Assembly: GCA_000697335.1 (NCBI GenBank)
Contig: JNEM01016423.1
Coordinates: forward strand, 1 to 23,551
Direction of reading: 5' to 3'
Source of the DNA: Conidiobolus incongruus B7586
Taxonomy: Eukaryota > Entomophthoromycota > Entomophthoromycetes > Entomophthorales > Conidiobolaceae
Length of the DNA stretch: 23,551 nt
The notes beneath the pieces were generated by a model that worked only from the letters and a program-made list of their open reading frames with translations, was not told the origin of the DNA and did no database searches. This document shows positions 1 through 12,279 of this stretch, one piece after another. Position 1 is the first letter of the stretch. Every line of letters begins with the position of its first letter. The translations under genes and the position numbers were made by a program.

Positions 1-86
1 AATTATATAATATAATTTCAAGTAATCTAATATATATAATTGTTTTAGTTATTAATTAATATATATATATTTTTGATTTTATAACT

Positions 87-387
87 TACTTTTGCAGATT
101 AATGTATATAAATAATATTAAATTATTTAATAAATTAAACTCTATTTTTTCTCAATTCTTATTATTTCTTATCTTTTTTACTATTTCTAAAATTAAAACT
201 ATATCCTATTAATATTATAAAATATTAACACTACCTAATATAAACCTTAATATATTAGTAACTTATCTTAATTTAAACCTTAATTAAACTTTGTTTATAT
301 ATTCATATTATATTTTATATTATATTATTACTTTTTGTGCCACACTACCTTTATATTAAGTTTTCTTCTTTACTATATCAATAACCT
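87..387 (+). repeat. Diverged LTR-like dispersed repeat, copy A
   Basis: This stretch aligns by eye, in the same orientation, with 22958-23262. Shared landmarks are CTCAATTCTTA, ACTATTTCTAAAATT, CACTACCTAATATAAA, TAATTAAACTTTGTTTA, CCACACTAC and TTTATATTAAG, in the same order and at similar spacing. Copy A is the more AT-shifted of the two. Host genes lie between the copies, so they are two separate insertions or remnants, not the ends of one element. The better copy has a TATA-box-like TATAAATAG followed by AATAAA-like sequence, which would suit an LTR promoter. The family is not identified and it is a fossil. Confidence 0.6.
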
Positions 388-730
388 TTTATTATTATTT
401 TTATAATTTTTATTATAATAAAAAATTATAAATTTTTCATTTATTTTAACTATATTATAAATTTTAATATATAAATTTATAATTAATTTATTTTAATTAA
501 TTTAACTAAATCAAATTATTTTATTATGTAAAAATAATATATATTATCAATTTAATTTAATATAAACTATTTAAAATTAAAATTAACTAAGTTATTAAAA
601 ATATAATTAATTTTTATAAGCTGATATATAAGTCATTATTAATTTTTCAATTTAATACCAAAAAGCAATTATTATCTTAAAAATTTTAGATATAAGTAAT
701 AATATTTTTATAAAAAAATAAATTAATTAA
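388..730. other. AT-rich stretch with no gene
   Basis: Nearly pure A/T sequence, rich in TpA and poor in CpA and TpG, matching the composition of the decayed repeats at the other end of the window. No coding frame or RNA gene is visible. It is probably more eroded repeat DNA continuous with copy A. Confidence 0.5.
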
Positions 731-983
731 TTAAGGAACAATAAATATATCTGTTATACTTTCAATTATAGATTAATATTATAGAATAATTATATTTAAA
801 ATATTATAATAAAATATTATTAATAGGATTTATAATAATATTCATAAAATTAATTATATATATAATAAATTCATATTTTAATCAATTATAATAATTTATT
901 TTAATTGAATAAGTTATGTGATCAGTTATCATAAAAACAAATTATATATATTTATGTATATAATTTATAATATTGTTCCTTTA
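731..983. mobile_element. Candidate MITE with 10-bp inverted ends and TTA target duplication
   Basis: AGGAACAATA at 734-743 is answered by its exact reverse complement TATTGTTCCT at 971-980. The trinucleotide TTA directly flanks both ends (731-733 and 981-983). A non-coding element of about 250 bp with short inverted ends and a TTA duplication would fit a PIF/Harbinger-type MITE. The G/C content of the ends makes the match unlikely to be chance in such AT-rich DNA, but the TTA flanks alone are weak evidence here. No second copy was found in the window. Confidence 0.4.
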
Positions 984-1683
984 TATTTTTATTAATGATA
1001 TACAATGGAATTATATTAAGTATGGTTAGTCAATCATAGAATATTACCTCATTATGTTTAACAAGCATTTTTAGTATCATTCAACTAAACAAATATATTC
1101 AAACTAAATGGCACGTAAAAAGAAACCTAATGTATATGTTTAAGAAAAATAAAAACTTTATCAATCTTATTTGGCACTATGCCTTATTCATGTGATTTTG
1201 AATTAAAATCTTCTAAACCCATCATGAATACCCGTTAGTCAGATAATAAATTTGCTTTGATACATTCCCACTCTGATATCAATATCAAAGTCTTTTTTAT
1301 ATCCTACTAAGTACAAGAAATAAAAAAAATAATTAAAATATTGGTTGAGTAAAAAACAATCATATTATATACTTAATTGAAATATTTGACGTAATAAATA
1401 TATTATAAACCCAAAAATTATTTTAATAACAATATTCGTGGATTAATGGAAAAGAGTGAATTGAAAAATGAATAATTATCAAATATATGACAATTTCATA
1501 GTAAAAAAGTGAAAATTAATAAAATATTCTAAATGTGAATAATAGTAAATTTGCAAAATAAGCGTTATAAAAAGAATAAATTAAAAATAATCATATACTA
1601 TTAAAAATTATGAATTTGCTTGATATTTAGAATATTTAAAAATAATTAAATAAATAATTGGAAATACTTTATTATTGGATACA
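984..1683. other. Intergenic; weak coding-like relic at 1108-1330
   Basis: No intact gene. On the plus strand an ATG at 1108 opens a lysine-rich frame (starting M-A-R-K-K-K-P) interrupted by TAA codons. A neighbouring frame at about 1170-1320 reads as mixed, protein-like sequence broken by TAG and TAA. No family is recognised, and in AT-rich DNA such readings can arise by chance. The remainder is the 3' flank of the POP1 remnant. Confidence 0.25.
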
Positions 1684-4488
1684 TCAATCGATGAAAAAAG
1701 TAGCGGTAGCAGAACTACATTTGAAAGTGGTTGGATTTCTAATTAAAACTTACATTTCTGATACTCTATTTCTATTCATTTTACAGAGATATAGATATTA
1801 ATGACGAATTAACAGATTGATAATTGAATAAATTACCCTATATGTGTTTGATTAGATTGTAAATAATCAATTAAAGAGCACAATTTGATCCACCCAATCC
1901 CAACACCTTTACCAGATTGAGGACAAAACCCATCCGATGTTATATATCCTAAAATCATTCCTTCATTTGGAATAGCATTTTGCTGTTTTTATATGAAGTC
2001 ACTATAAATATCGCTCTGGAATATTAGCTACCGTAAACTTACCTTTATAGGGAAAGCTTGAAAAGAATCTTGATTATATGATATATGAGGATATTTTTGA
2101 TAAATAATAGAATTATCACCACATAGATCTTTCGAATCCTCGGTGCAAATAACTGGTACAAGGCAAGTTTTTACGAAAGCAAGGCAGCTAATTTCAGAAT
2201 GTCGTTTTTGACTTCTTGAATATAATGGATTCAGCCAAGTTTCTAATTCAGGTCTAATATCGCTTGAATGGGATTGCATATTTAATTGGTGTAGTTTGCT
2301 GATGTGAGAGGGTGTAAGCAAAAGATATGGGGGAATTGATCAGAATCAGAGCCAAGATTATCCCATATGGATTAATCCAAACCAATTTCGAATGGATATT
2401 TTACGCTTAAAAGAGAGCAATTAATCCTTTTAGTTGGTGGAGTGCGATCATGTTTTTCTTGTAAAGAGTTTTTGATCATTCCAGAAATTTTGTGAAATGC
2501 TTCAGTTGAAGGGAAATCTAATGGAAAGTGAAGGTTTCTGGCACCAAAACTAGCCATTCTTCTTAAATACCATTGACCTTGGTGACGAGCACCACAGAAT
2601 ATCAATCAATTCCATGTCACTTTGCCCCATCCAGATGGTAAAATGATTCTTGCAGCATCATGACGAATATATGAATAATCAGTGGAATTGGTTAGGTTAG
2701 CTACCAAAATAGGTATTTGAACATCTTATTCGTTAGGTTCAACATTTTCACCTGGTATTAAAGTCTGAAAATATTTACTATTATGTAATGAATAGTAGAT
2801 ATGATATTTCCTAGGATCGTCTCTGAGTGATCACACTATCATTTGGTTTCCTCTTTCTAACATTTTCTCTGATATCAGGATTCCATAACCTAGAACAACA
2901 CAATACAAGGGGCCAATCAACTAACAATTCAGTAATCATATCCGAGTTAGATTCACTTATTGCTTTTCTTCCGGCTTGCAAGGACTCTTCGTATGTTTGA
3001 AGTCTATCTACACCACTGAGTATTCTAATTAATAAACTAAATGGTATCTTTTTAGTATAACTTACAATAATCTTGGGTCATAAATTTTCATCTTAAGTAC
3101 CGATTGTGAAGGCAAGCTGGACTGAGATCTCACTGATAAACCTACATCGTTCCATATCTAATATTAAAATGAGAAATATTATTTAAAGACGAAAATAATG
3201 GGAGTATTTACTTCATACATATCTATTGAAACTGATTCTTGAAGCTCAATAGATTGTAAACATAATTGAAATCCTCTATGAAGTGTTTGAAGTGCTTTTG
3301 GTCCAAATATCATCATGTGACTAATTCATCTCTTTAATCTTTAATCTTTAATCTTTATTATCAATTGTTTGATTCGATTGCTGATAGAAAATGTCATAAA
3401 AAGACGGATGGACAAATAACCAAAGTTGGTTGGATGTATCAATCGAAGAAGGATGCCATAAGAAATCTACTGGTCCCAAGTAGTGCTGAGAATAAGAATC
3501 AATGGCGTAGATATGATAATAATCCTAGCGCTTTCCGGTAATGTATCTAAAATTACCGAGTATATTTTAGATATATAAAGTATTCACTGAGTTTTAAACA
3601 AACCTCTTACTTTGAAAAGAGCTAAATTCTTGATCAACGGATTTTTCAAGCAAATGAATAATTGGTGCTCTCTCCCATCTGCTCGATAACTCCACTATAT
3701 GATGCATCAACTATATTGCATCTCTGTATATGAAGTCTATATCCCGATTTCTTTCCATCAACATTAGGAGATAAACACTATTTTTTAATGAAAATCAAAT
3801 TGAAATCAAGAATATATTGTTAATTTTTACTAATTATTAGTCCATAGTTTGATCATTTTTGCTTTTAGCATGCCAAAGATGAGTTTCTAACCATTTCTCA
3901 TTCTCTATAATATATTAATCAAAGGATAGTTAATAATAAATTATAGTGCGTTACTTTGTCTTCTCTGATAATCCCTCTTCAATGTACAAAATTATAGTTT
4001 TAATCTTTTACTTCTTTTGCGGTGCTTTGTATTTTCTTTAATTAACTATTAAAGGGAAATCAGTAAGTTGTGATAAAAAATGAGCATTAGTGAATACTTC
4101 TGCTTCTCCTAATTTTCTTGATCTTAGTGGTAATTTATTCGAACTATAGGAGGCTTCTTTACGTTTTAAGAAATTTGGTACAAATTGGAATACCCCCTTT
4201 GAACTTTGCTTAATTTCTATATTATTTTAATACTTTCATTTCAGATCCTAGAGTTGATAAAATAAGATTCCCTGATTTAGAGTAATCATTAAGGGTGGTA
4301 GCCATATCAGGAGCATCACTATCTCTGATATTAAACGTATTCGCAAAGTAATTAAAATGGCTAACAGGAATTTAAGAATTGTATTAAATATTTAATTATT
4401 TGATAGGAATATTGATATGTATAATATTATCTATTATGAATTTATAATTTGGATCTTAGAATTTAGCCTTTTTATGTTTGTGATCCAT
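1684..4488 (-). pseudogene. POP1: POP1-like RNase P/MRP protein subunit, degraded copy
   Basis: POP1 is the largest shared protein subunit of RNase P and RNase MRP, which process tRNA and rRNA precursors. Recognisable blocks lie in POP1 order on the minus strand: a basic N-terminal stretch (about 4211-4064); RDYQRRQ followed, after a short intron, by KWLETHLWHAK (about 3980-3868); GPVDFLWHP (about 3480-3455); KIYDPRLL (about 3090-3068); the POPLD-domain hallmark LPSGWGKVTW (about 2645-2615); TPPTKRIN (about 2440); and the C-terminal GYITSDGF and VLIRNP blocks (about 1950-1700), ending with TGA at 1684-1686. Several GT-AG introns survive, for example after AFPIK near 2040. The frame is broken: it changes between KWLETHLWHAK and the following KMIKLW, and again near 3690-3710. 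Many in-frame stops are TAA or TAG where CAA or CAG would fit, and one TGA lies just after the GWGKVTW block. The proposed ATG at 4488 is uncertain. Homology is clear; whether this is a dead duplicate or a poor assembly of the real gene cannot be settled here. Confidence 0.85.
3328..3360. repeat. Short tandem repeat, about four 7-bp units (TTTAATC)
   Basis: Successive copies of CTTTAAT stand in a row, followed by CTTTATTA. The array lies inside the POP1 remnant, between the block around FVHPSFYDIFY and the next recognisable exon, so it is either intronic or an expansion in the dead copy. Confidence 0.7.
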
Positions 4489-5449
4489 TTTAATATTTAC
4501 TGGATTGAAATGTAATTAATAGAATATTCTGATTAAATAAGATTAAAAAAGTAGCTCTTATCGAAATATAAATAATGATTAATATCAAACTAATAATAAT
4601 ATTTATTGCTATAAAATATATTTAAAATTATAATTTATTAATATTTTGAATAATATCAAATTATACATAAAATTAAATTAATTTGTTGAACTAAAAAATA
4701 AACTTTGTAAATTACCAGTGCTTTAAATATTTGAATATCAAATTTTGAAAAATACAAGTCCCAAATTACACAATTATGCCAAAATTTCATTAATACATTA
4801 TTACAATTGAATTAAAGATGTCTTGAGTAAAATTTGATAGATTTAAATAAGTTAGAACTTCCTGCATTTTCTTGATCTCATATGCTGTATAGTACTTTAT
4901 AGAAATCAAATTCAATCAAACATATAAATTGAAATAAGGAATCATTGAAATTTATTTACAAAAAGTTGATTCATTTTTTAGATTGATTAATGAGAATTAA
5001 GTAAAAAATATTTCATCATTGGTATATAAATAATAGGTTTTTTATATTGATTTCATTTTAAAATAGAAAGTATTGAAATTTGATAAAAAACTGAAATTTC
5101 ATATTAATTAGAATACAAATATATAAAATAAGTGATAGATAATAATGAGCCATAAACTCTAAAAAATTTATTACCAAAATTATTGTATATATCATTATTT
5201 CATTAAGTTGAGTGAGCAAAATTTAGAGATCGGTTATAAAATCGAAAAATGATGAGTATAGAATAATCAAATGAGAAAGAGATCTTTGCTCTAATAGAAA
5301 TTAATTACATTGATTTCAGCGTATAACTGAATATATTTATAGGCAAAGAAAGCTAATTATTTATAAATTATGGAGGAATGAAGTTAGGGAGATCAACATG
5401 AGATATAAGAGGAAATTCAGTATGAGAGGGTCGTTAAGTTAGGATTGTC
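4489..5449. other. Intergenic, no gene seen
   Basis: About 960 bp between the POP1 remnant and the 3' end of CYRI, both on the minus strand. It would contain the CYRI 3' UTR and any POP1 promoter. It is AT-rich with ordinary CpA and TpG content, unlike the repeat blocks. No open frame, tRNA or repeat was recognised. Confidence 0.5.
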
Positions 5450-6763
5450 CTATGGTTTTATGAGGGATTTGATGCTTTGAGGAGTAGTGGGATCATTCAA
5501 ATGATGGGAATTGTATTGCAAGGCACTCAATAACTTGGGTTTCAATGGCCCTGCATGAGCATCAATTGATTTTAATATCAACCTAATCTATAAATAATAT
5601 TAATAATAAAGTTTAACAAATTTTAAGTATGATTATAATTAAATAATTACATCAATATCGGAAGGTCTATTGAATACGCCCAGAGGATGAATATGATCAT
5701 AAATAATAGTGCAAGTGATCATAGTATAAAACATAGCATCAAGTGTAACTGCGTGCTTAAGCCTATTAAACAATTTCGTAAGAAAAAATAAAGATAAATT
5801 TATACAATATAGATACCTGTCCTTAGTGATAGAATAATATGCAACACTAACTATTCCAAGCAAACAATCTAACACATTTTGTTTCAAGGCTGGCTTCGTT
5901 TGTGTGGCGAATTTTACAACTGAATTAATGATGGTTTTGAGAGCAGGATTAGGATATGCAAAAAACATTGATAATCGATTGGCTTGATCGTCAGAAATTA
6001 TTGAAGTAACATTTCGATACTAGAAAATGAAAATAAAAAATTATTATTTTATAATTATTAATAATTGAAAAAAAAATATTACCTGAGAATTGCTACTCAT
6101 GTGGAATTTACTTAATAATCTTCTGTAATAAGAAAAATCATTTTGAAAATCTGGAGTCGCAACTTTCAAATTATCGAATTCAAAAGCAAAGTTAAAAAAC
6201 CGAACAATAAATTGAGCAATGGATGGATTATTTTTCATATTAGTATGTACAGGAATGGTGCCACTGCAAAGATAATCAAAGATTTCTGGAACTTTCTCCT
6301 CTATAAAGAAATAAAATGATCAGATAAAGAATAATAAATAAAATTGAAAAAAGTACCAAGAGTTTGACAAATTTCATACAATTTAATGATAGTATGCACA
6401 GGTTTTTGTAAAGCTTCCCAACAAGCTATTTCATTTTCTTCTGTAGGTTCACTAATAGCCTATTTAATATTATAAAATTAATATTTATATACTAAAATAT
6501 GAATATATTTTTACTTTTCTTATGAGTTGGCTGCATCCGCGATAATTTCTCATAGATAGAAGTAATTCATCTAAATTTTTTGTTGAATTCTCAATCTGTT
6601 CATAAAATGGTCTCTCATTAGTAGTGGGAACAGAATCTATAAACTCAAGTTAAAATTAATATTCGAATTGAAAGTTAATTAATATACCTTCCAAATTAAT
6701 ATTCAAATCAGGTAAAGAATCTTGAGCAGCTTTTGGCTTTAGAAATGATAAAAATACTCCCAT
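5450..6763 (-). CDS. CYRI: CYRI/FAM49 family protein (Rac1-binding DUF1394), 7 exons
   Basis: In animals and Dictyostelium, CYRI proteins bind active Rac1 and restrain the SCAR/WAVE-Arp2/3 actin machinery at the membrane. Exons on the minus strand are 6763-6688, 6636-6515, 6459-6357, 6300-6083, 6019-5817, 5762-5651 and 5587-5450. All join in frame through GT-AG introns of 51-63 nt into 323 residues; human CYRI-B is 324. The start is MGVFLS, a good N-myristoylation signal (Gly2, Ser6), as in the animal proteins. Family landmarks in order are RPFYEQI, YRGC near residue 60, FDNLK near 142-146, QNDFSYYRR (the two Rac-contact arginines fall at 160-161, as in CYRI-B), IIYDHIHPLGVF near 288-299, and a C-terminal HLND followed by SIKSLI. 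The stop is TAG. The function here is inferred from the family. Nothing essential looks missing. Confidence 0.94.
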
Positions 6764-9700
6764 TAAAACTGAATTGTTAATACGAAATAAATATTAGAAT
6801 GAAAAATAATTAAAAGTAACGTATTAACAATGAATTTAAGCTGAATAAAAATGGGTGGTGGTGAATTGGGGAATGAGGAAAGTAACACGGCACAATAATC
6901 AAAATTTGACTAAAATGCATTGAACACTTTCCTTACCCAATCCAGTTTTTAAAATGATTTATATGTTTCAAATTTACTCATCATTTTAATAAAAAAAATC
7001 CAATTTAAAATTCAATATTTTCTAAATTTTGTAAACTTTAATATAAATTAATATGTAAAATATATAATTTTATTTATCTTAGATATCTTGATATTTACTA
7101 AAGAGGCTTAAGAGTTAGTAGCATTATCAAATTTTTTGAAATTAACATCAAATATAAAAAATAGATATACTTTTACAGTTATTAAATGCGAAAAACGAAT
7201 TATATAATAAAATCATGTAATATACAACGATGATCAGTTTGAAATTCAGATTTTTGTATTAATTTATTACTGGTAACAGCAAGTTGATTCAATATTGACT
7301 GAGCCGATTCAATTATATTCGTGACAGTTCATATAAGGTTATATCTTTTCTCTGCAAAATTTTGTGGTTAAGTTCCTTTAAAAATTACATTGTGAGGTCA
7401 AAATGCAGATAATCATCGACTAAAATTTACCAATTCTAGGGAAACTTCTATATATTAGGCGTTCAATTTAATCATTGATCCTGTCTAGAAAAATACATAC
7501 AAATTATTTAAACTGGCTTGACTGATTAAAATCATTCAGAATCATGGATTCCGTTATATTTAAAACCTTTCTCTATTGATTTTCACATATTTTCCGATTG
7601 TTTCCATAATGATTATTTTTTATCCATTATATTATTTTAATATTACTTCAATAATATCAAAATAGTATTAGATATATAGAACAGCCATTAAGTCTATATC
7701 CCTATTTTTATTATAATTGTTTTCAAATAAAAAATCTACAAAGCTAGAAATTTATTTCCAAGGTTTTTATAATTATTGATAATAAATTTACCTGTTGACT
7801 TTCAAATAATTATCAATAAAACTTTATCAAAAGAATACAAATTATTTATTACCTGATTTAAAGGATAGTATAAGTTTGATACAATTTTTATTTACTATTA
7901 GTCAAAAACATACATTAAATTTAGCCGGAATCAACTAATCATTCAAAATTATCTCAGTACACATATTTTTAGTGGTCAAGATTTTACCCTTGCACTACAC
8001 TAAGTATTCCAATTTAGATTATATTATAATGTAAATTATTGTTTATTTCTTACACATAAATATAATTTGAAAATAACGAAAGTATATCAATTTCAAAAAT
8101 ATTTATCTTTCTTGCATTTTAATTATATAATCACACAAAACATATTATTTAGTTTTTAATTACTTTATAATACAATAAATAATCATGAATTGTACTTAAT
8201 ATTGATTTAAAATGAAATCAATGATAATATAAGTAGCTTAATTCGAATTATCAACTAAAAATGAACTGAAAACAAATTTTATCCCTTTATTGTATATCAA
8301 ATTTACTATACATTCAAAACAAAGATATCATTATACAGACATTATTAAATTTTGATTTCAAATTTGAATTTACTGAATCAATTAGATTAAGTTTATACAA
8401 CTTTATGAAAAAATAATCCTGCAAAATATATTTTTATTAATTATTATTTAAATAAATAAATTATTTGATTTTTTTTGTTATAAATAGGTAATATGAGAAT
8501 AAATTGATAATATTGGCTTACTACTATATCATCTAATGTTAAATTTTTTCATCTTTATACATATTTTGAGTATTAATGAGCATATTTATAGATTATTCAA
8601 ATATCAGCACAGAGACATGCAATACTTATATTGAAATTATAATAAATATAACTCAGAATTTCACTTCAAAAGAATGAAAAATATGATCACACTGTCAATA
8701 AAAAGATGTAATATATTAAATCTCGAGAATAATTAGATAATATTAACTCATTTAATAATGCTCAATATGAAAATCATATATATTAAAACCACATAAATAA
8801 GATTCTAAATTTTAATATATGATTACAAAATATAACATATGTTTAGCTACTATTTAATATTTAATTGAAAGAATAATATCATCAAATAATTATAATAATT
8901 TGGATATATACCAGTATAAATAACTAAAAATTGAATTTGATATAAGATATTAAGAAAACTACAATATTGATACCCGATTTATATTAAAAGTAGGTGCATA
9001 TATGTAGTACTGTAACTATTTATGAATAGATTTTGCATATATTTATATAGTTATAACTTCGATTAGGTAGGATTCAACAGTCACATTATGCTAATTTGAT
9101 GCTTGAAATACAAAAATCTTGCAAATTTTTATTAATTTATGATTTATATACTCAAATTTATTTTAAAATTTTGAAAAAATATAAAATATCTGATGCATGA
9201 ATAATTTTTATTGAATATGTTATTCAGCTGACATAGTCATAACGAAAATAATTTATTGAACACTATTAGTCTATAGGTAATTTAAAATTATTAAAGTGAA
9301 AATAAAAATTTAACTATTAGATACTTGATGCGATTTTCAATTTTTCAGGTTTTAAATAGACAATGACCTTTAAATATTATATTAGCTTCATCAACAAAAA
9401 TTGCTTCTGAATCAAAAAATATAATAGAATTATTCATTTGATTAGATAAAAGAATTTCCATTCGCATTAGATAGAATTGTGGTTAATTTAATAAGTATTT
9501 TATTTCCTTGATATTAGAAAATATGAAATATGATATAGTAATAAATACGTGGATTTCGATATCTATATAAGCTAATTTCTACTCTTGAAGTCCTCAAGAT
9601 AATAATCAAAATAAACATAATTCGATATTGTAAACAATTTTACAAAATCCAAATTAAATAATTTACATAAATTGAAATATGTATGATCAAATGTGGTATC

Positions 9701-10023
9701 CAAAATTATGAGTATTAACTAAGATTACCATCAATATGATTCATTCTAATATAAATAATTTAAATGTATATGATAAATTAAATTCATATTGAATAAATTT
9801 TGAACTTTAGTACCAACCTAAAATGCCACAAATAAGGAAATGTTTAACCATTTCAATATGATTTAAAATTACATATTTCATGATTATCAAATAGTTGTTC
9901 AAACCCATAAAATCAAATGATTTACGTATTATACAATACTGACTTGGAATTGAATGTCTATTGTCTAATATTGAATTTATTCTAACCCGTTGAATTAATT
10001 AAAATATATAAAGAATTTCAAAC
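6764..10023. other. 3.3 kb intergenic stretch with no gene recognised
   Basis: The gap lies between the divergent CYRI (minus) and VMA11 (plus) genes, so both promoters are here. Both strands are full of stops, with no exon chain, tRNA or other RNA gene that I can recognise. CpA and TpG are common, so it does not share the mutated signature of the repeat blocks. A TATATAAAG run at 10005-10013, 11 nt before the VMA11 ATG, may belong to the core promoter, but such runs are frequent in this DNA. Confidence 0.5.
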
Positions 10024-10506
10024 ATGTCAGAATTATGTCCAGCATATGCCCCTTTCTTCGGATTTGCAGGTGTGTTTTTTGCCATGTCGTTAAGCTCTTT
10101 AGGAGCTGCCTATGGTACTGCTAAAGCTGGTGTTGGCATTTCCTGTGTTGGAACATTTAAGCCTGAATTAATTATGAAATCTTTAATTCCAATTATTATG
10201 GCTGGTATTATCGCTGTTTATGGTTTAGTCACATCAGTTTTAATTGCTGGAAATTTGAGTCCTACTGATAAATACTCCTTATTTACTGGTTTGGTCAATT
10301 TGGCATCAGGCTTATCTGTTGGCTTTACAGGTTTAGCCGCTGGATACTGTATTGGTATTGTTGGTGATTCTTGTGTCCGAGGATATGCTAAACAACCAAG
10401 ACTCTTTGTTTCAATGGTTCTTATCCTTATTTTTGCTGAAGTTTTGGGTTTATATGGACTTATTGTTAGTTTAATCTTGAATACTAAACAGGATAACTCT
10501 TGTTAA
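10024..10506 (+). CDS. VMA11: V-type H+-ATPase proteolipid subunit, c-prime (VMA11) type
   Basis: A subunit of the rotating membrane ring of the vacuolar proton pump, which carries protons across vacuole, Golgi and endosome membranes. The 160-residue single-exon protein has four membrane helices, roughly residues 9-31, 51-76, 88-113 and 127-152. The proton-carrying glutamate is E139 in helix 4 ([13 protein letters not shown]). Other landmarks are [13 protein letters not shown] in helix 1 and [10 protein letters not shown] before helix 4. The segments [14 protein letters not shown] and IAGNLSPT resemble yeast Vma11 more than Vma3. The short N-terminus ([14 protein letters not shown]) is like subunit c and lacks the longer yeast c-prime leader. 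Subunit c-prime is known from fungi, so this gene supports a fungal source. It is less AT-rich than its surroundings and ends in TAA. A plain subunit c (VMA3) is the alternative reading. Confidence 0.95.
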   Translation: MSELCPAYAPFFGFAGVFFAMSLSSLGAAYGTAKAGVGISCVGTFKPELIMKSLIPIIMAGIIAVYGLVTSVLIAGNLSPTDKYSLFTGLVNLASGLSVGFTGLAAGYCIGIVGDSCVRGYAKQPRLFVSMVLILIFAEVLGLYGLIVSLILNTKQDNSC

Positions 10507-11543
10507 AGTAATACAAAACATTATTATTAGCTAATATCAAATATTTACTTCTTTAAAATCATTTCTAACTAATTTATTTTTTAAAAATTTAGTTTATTCA
10601 AGTTTGTATATACAATTGATTTTTCATATCATTTCTTTTAATAATTTTAATCATATTAAATATTCATTCTATTTTATATCCAAAATTTAGACAAGTATAT
10701 CTTATATAATTTATAAATTTAACTTTTAGATTCCATTTCAAGGAATCTAAACTAATCTCAATGAACTTTTAATATACTTTCGAATTGTCAGATAAAATGA
10801 TTTATACTGTTTAATAAAAGAGTAGGTATTTATATTTCTTCCGGTATTTGCACCTATTTCTAATATTTCTCTTTTAAGATTCTCATTATATCTTTATTTA
10901 TAACACTATTCATCTTTATGATTAGACATATATTATTCACTAAATATCATTATAATTAAGCTTAAAATTTAATTTATACTTATTCACTATTTTGATATAA
11001 CATACACTAGAATATGTATTACAGCATTCAAACTTCTATCCGATAATTATTATTTTATTGACGTAAACTATATTTAAATGAATATAATCAAAAACTCAAG
11101 TTGAGCTCCATTTTAAATATATTGTGGTTAAGAAATCGTTAATTCAATATTTTTGATCATCTAAGGTATTGGAATAAATAAATAAATAAATATATATATA
11201 TATGTAAATTACGATATTTATATATCAATACCCAATATTTTAAACTATTGAAATTTTGAAAGTGGATTTTGCATTAAAATAATACCCATTCCAAAATAAT
11301 TAGTATAATCCGATAATATCTTTGGTATGAAAAATTGGGATAGATGTTAAAATTGAAATTTATTCAAAAATTTAGATTAAAATATTCGAGTAAATGAGTT
11401 TAAAATGGTTCATATATTACTGATTTTTAGATTCTGTGTAATAAGTATTTATAAAATTTTAGCTGATATAATTTGAATAAAGTATAAAAGACGATTGGAC
11501 TCAAAACTGAATAATCTTTATAATTCGGAGTATAAAGTTTAAT
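10507..11543. other. Convergent intergenic region with microsatellite
   Basis: About 1 kb between the 3' ends of VMA11 and the zeta-COP gene, holding both 3' UTRs. The only distinct structure is a simple repeat at 11173-11204, AATA units running into an AT dinucleotide tract. No coding frame is supported. Confidence 0.5.
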
Positions 11544-12279
11544 TTAAGACATAAGAGAACTTGCGACTCTTTCCTTAAGCGATTTGTAGGCAAAGGATAA
11601 GGTTTGCTCATTTAGAGGCATTTCACTAAGTTCTAAAGTTCTCTTGGATACTCGAGATAAAATCTTCTCAGAGTCAACTTCAAGAATAATACTATCAATC
11701 AAACAAATTTAAAGTTAGTAGCTTTTTTTGATGAACAAAGTAATTAATATTACCCGTCATCAATGCATTCATCCAAAGCAATTGCTACACAATCAATAGT
11801 TTCTAATATAGCCCTCTTATCAAGCTGGTGTCTATAATGTTAAATTCTATGAGAAATGGGTTCAGGTCAAATATTACTAATAAAAATTTACTTGACTAAA
11901 GTAGAGAGAGCTTCATAAAAACCGGTTAAGGCAGCTTGAAGTATGATTTCATTTTCTTCAACAGTTCCAACAAAATAAACGAATAATTCTGGAGTTGTTT
12001 TATAAACTACGACGTTCCCATCATAAAGAATAATTTCTGTTCCTAAATTATGTAAATGATATAATTAAAATGAATTTGAATAATAATTTGAATAGTACCT
12101 TTTCCTTTGCTAGTTTTTTCAAATAAGCCCCTCTCAAACTTTCTTTGCTCTTTAACAGTTGGGTAGGCTTTAGCAGAATATGAATCAGGATTACGAGTGT
12201 AATATTTGGTTAAAATTCTTTGGCCTTCAGAATCTAAAATTAAAACAGCATTGATACTATATAATGATAAATTTGACAT
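11544..12279 (-). CDS. RET3: Coatomer (COPI) zeta subunit, 4 exons
   Basis: Zeta-COP is a small subunit of the COPI coat that forms Golgi-to-ER and intra-Golgi vesicles; it pairs with gamma-COP. Exons on the minus strand are 12279-12099, 12042-11892, 11831-11754 and 11691-11544, joined in frame by GT-AG introns of 56, 60 and 62 nt. The product has 185 residues, near the usual 175-190. The longin-type (clathrin adaptor small chain) fold is recognisable from YSINAVLILDSEGQRILTKYY at the start, FERGLFEKT near residue 49, then VVVYKTTPELFVYFVG, ALTGFYEALSTLV and a C-terminal ALDECIDDGIILEVD. That last block, with its aspartate-rich loop and short tail, separates zeta-COP from the AP-complex sigma chains. 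It ends in TAA. The yeast symbol is RET3 and the animal symbol COPZ1. Confidence 0.95.

Noticed and set aside
1684-4488. Reassigned genetic code with TAA/TAG read as glutamine
   Set aside because: The stops in the POP1 copy and the 1108 and 19985 relics would read well as Gln, but VMA11, zeta-COP, SRP54, RPC5 and CYRI all end at TAA or TAG exactly where their families end and have no internal ones. POP1 also has frame changes, which a new code would not explain.
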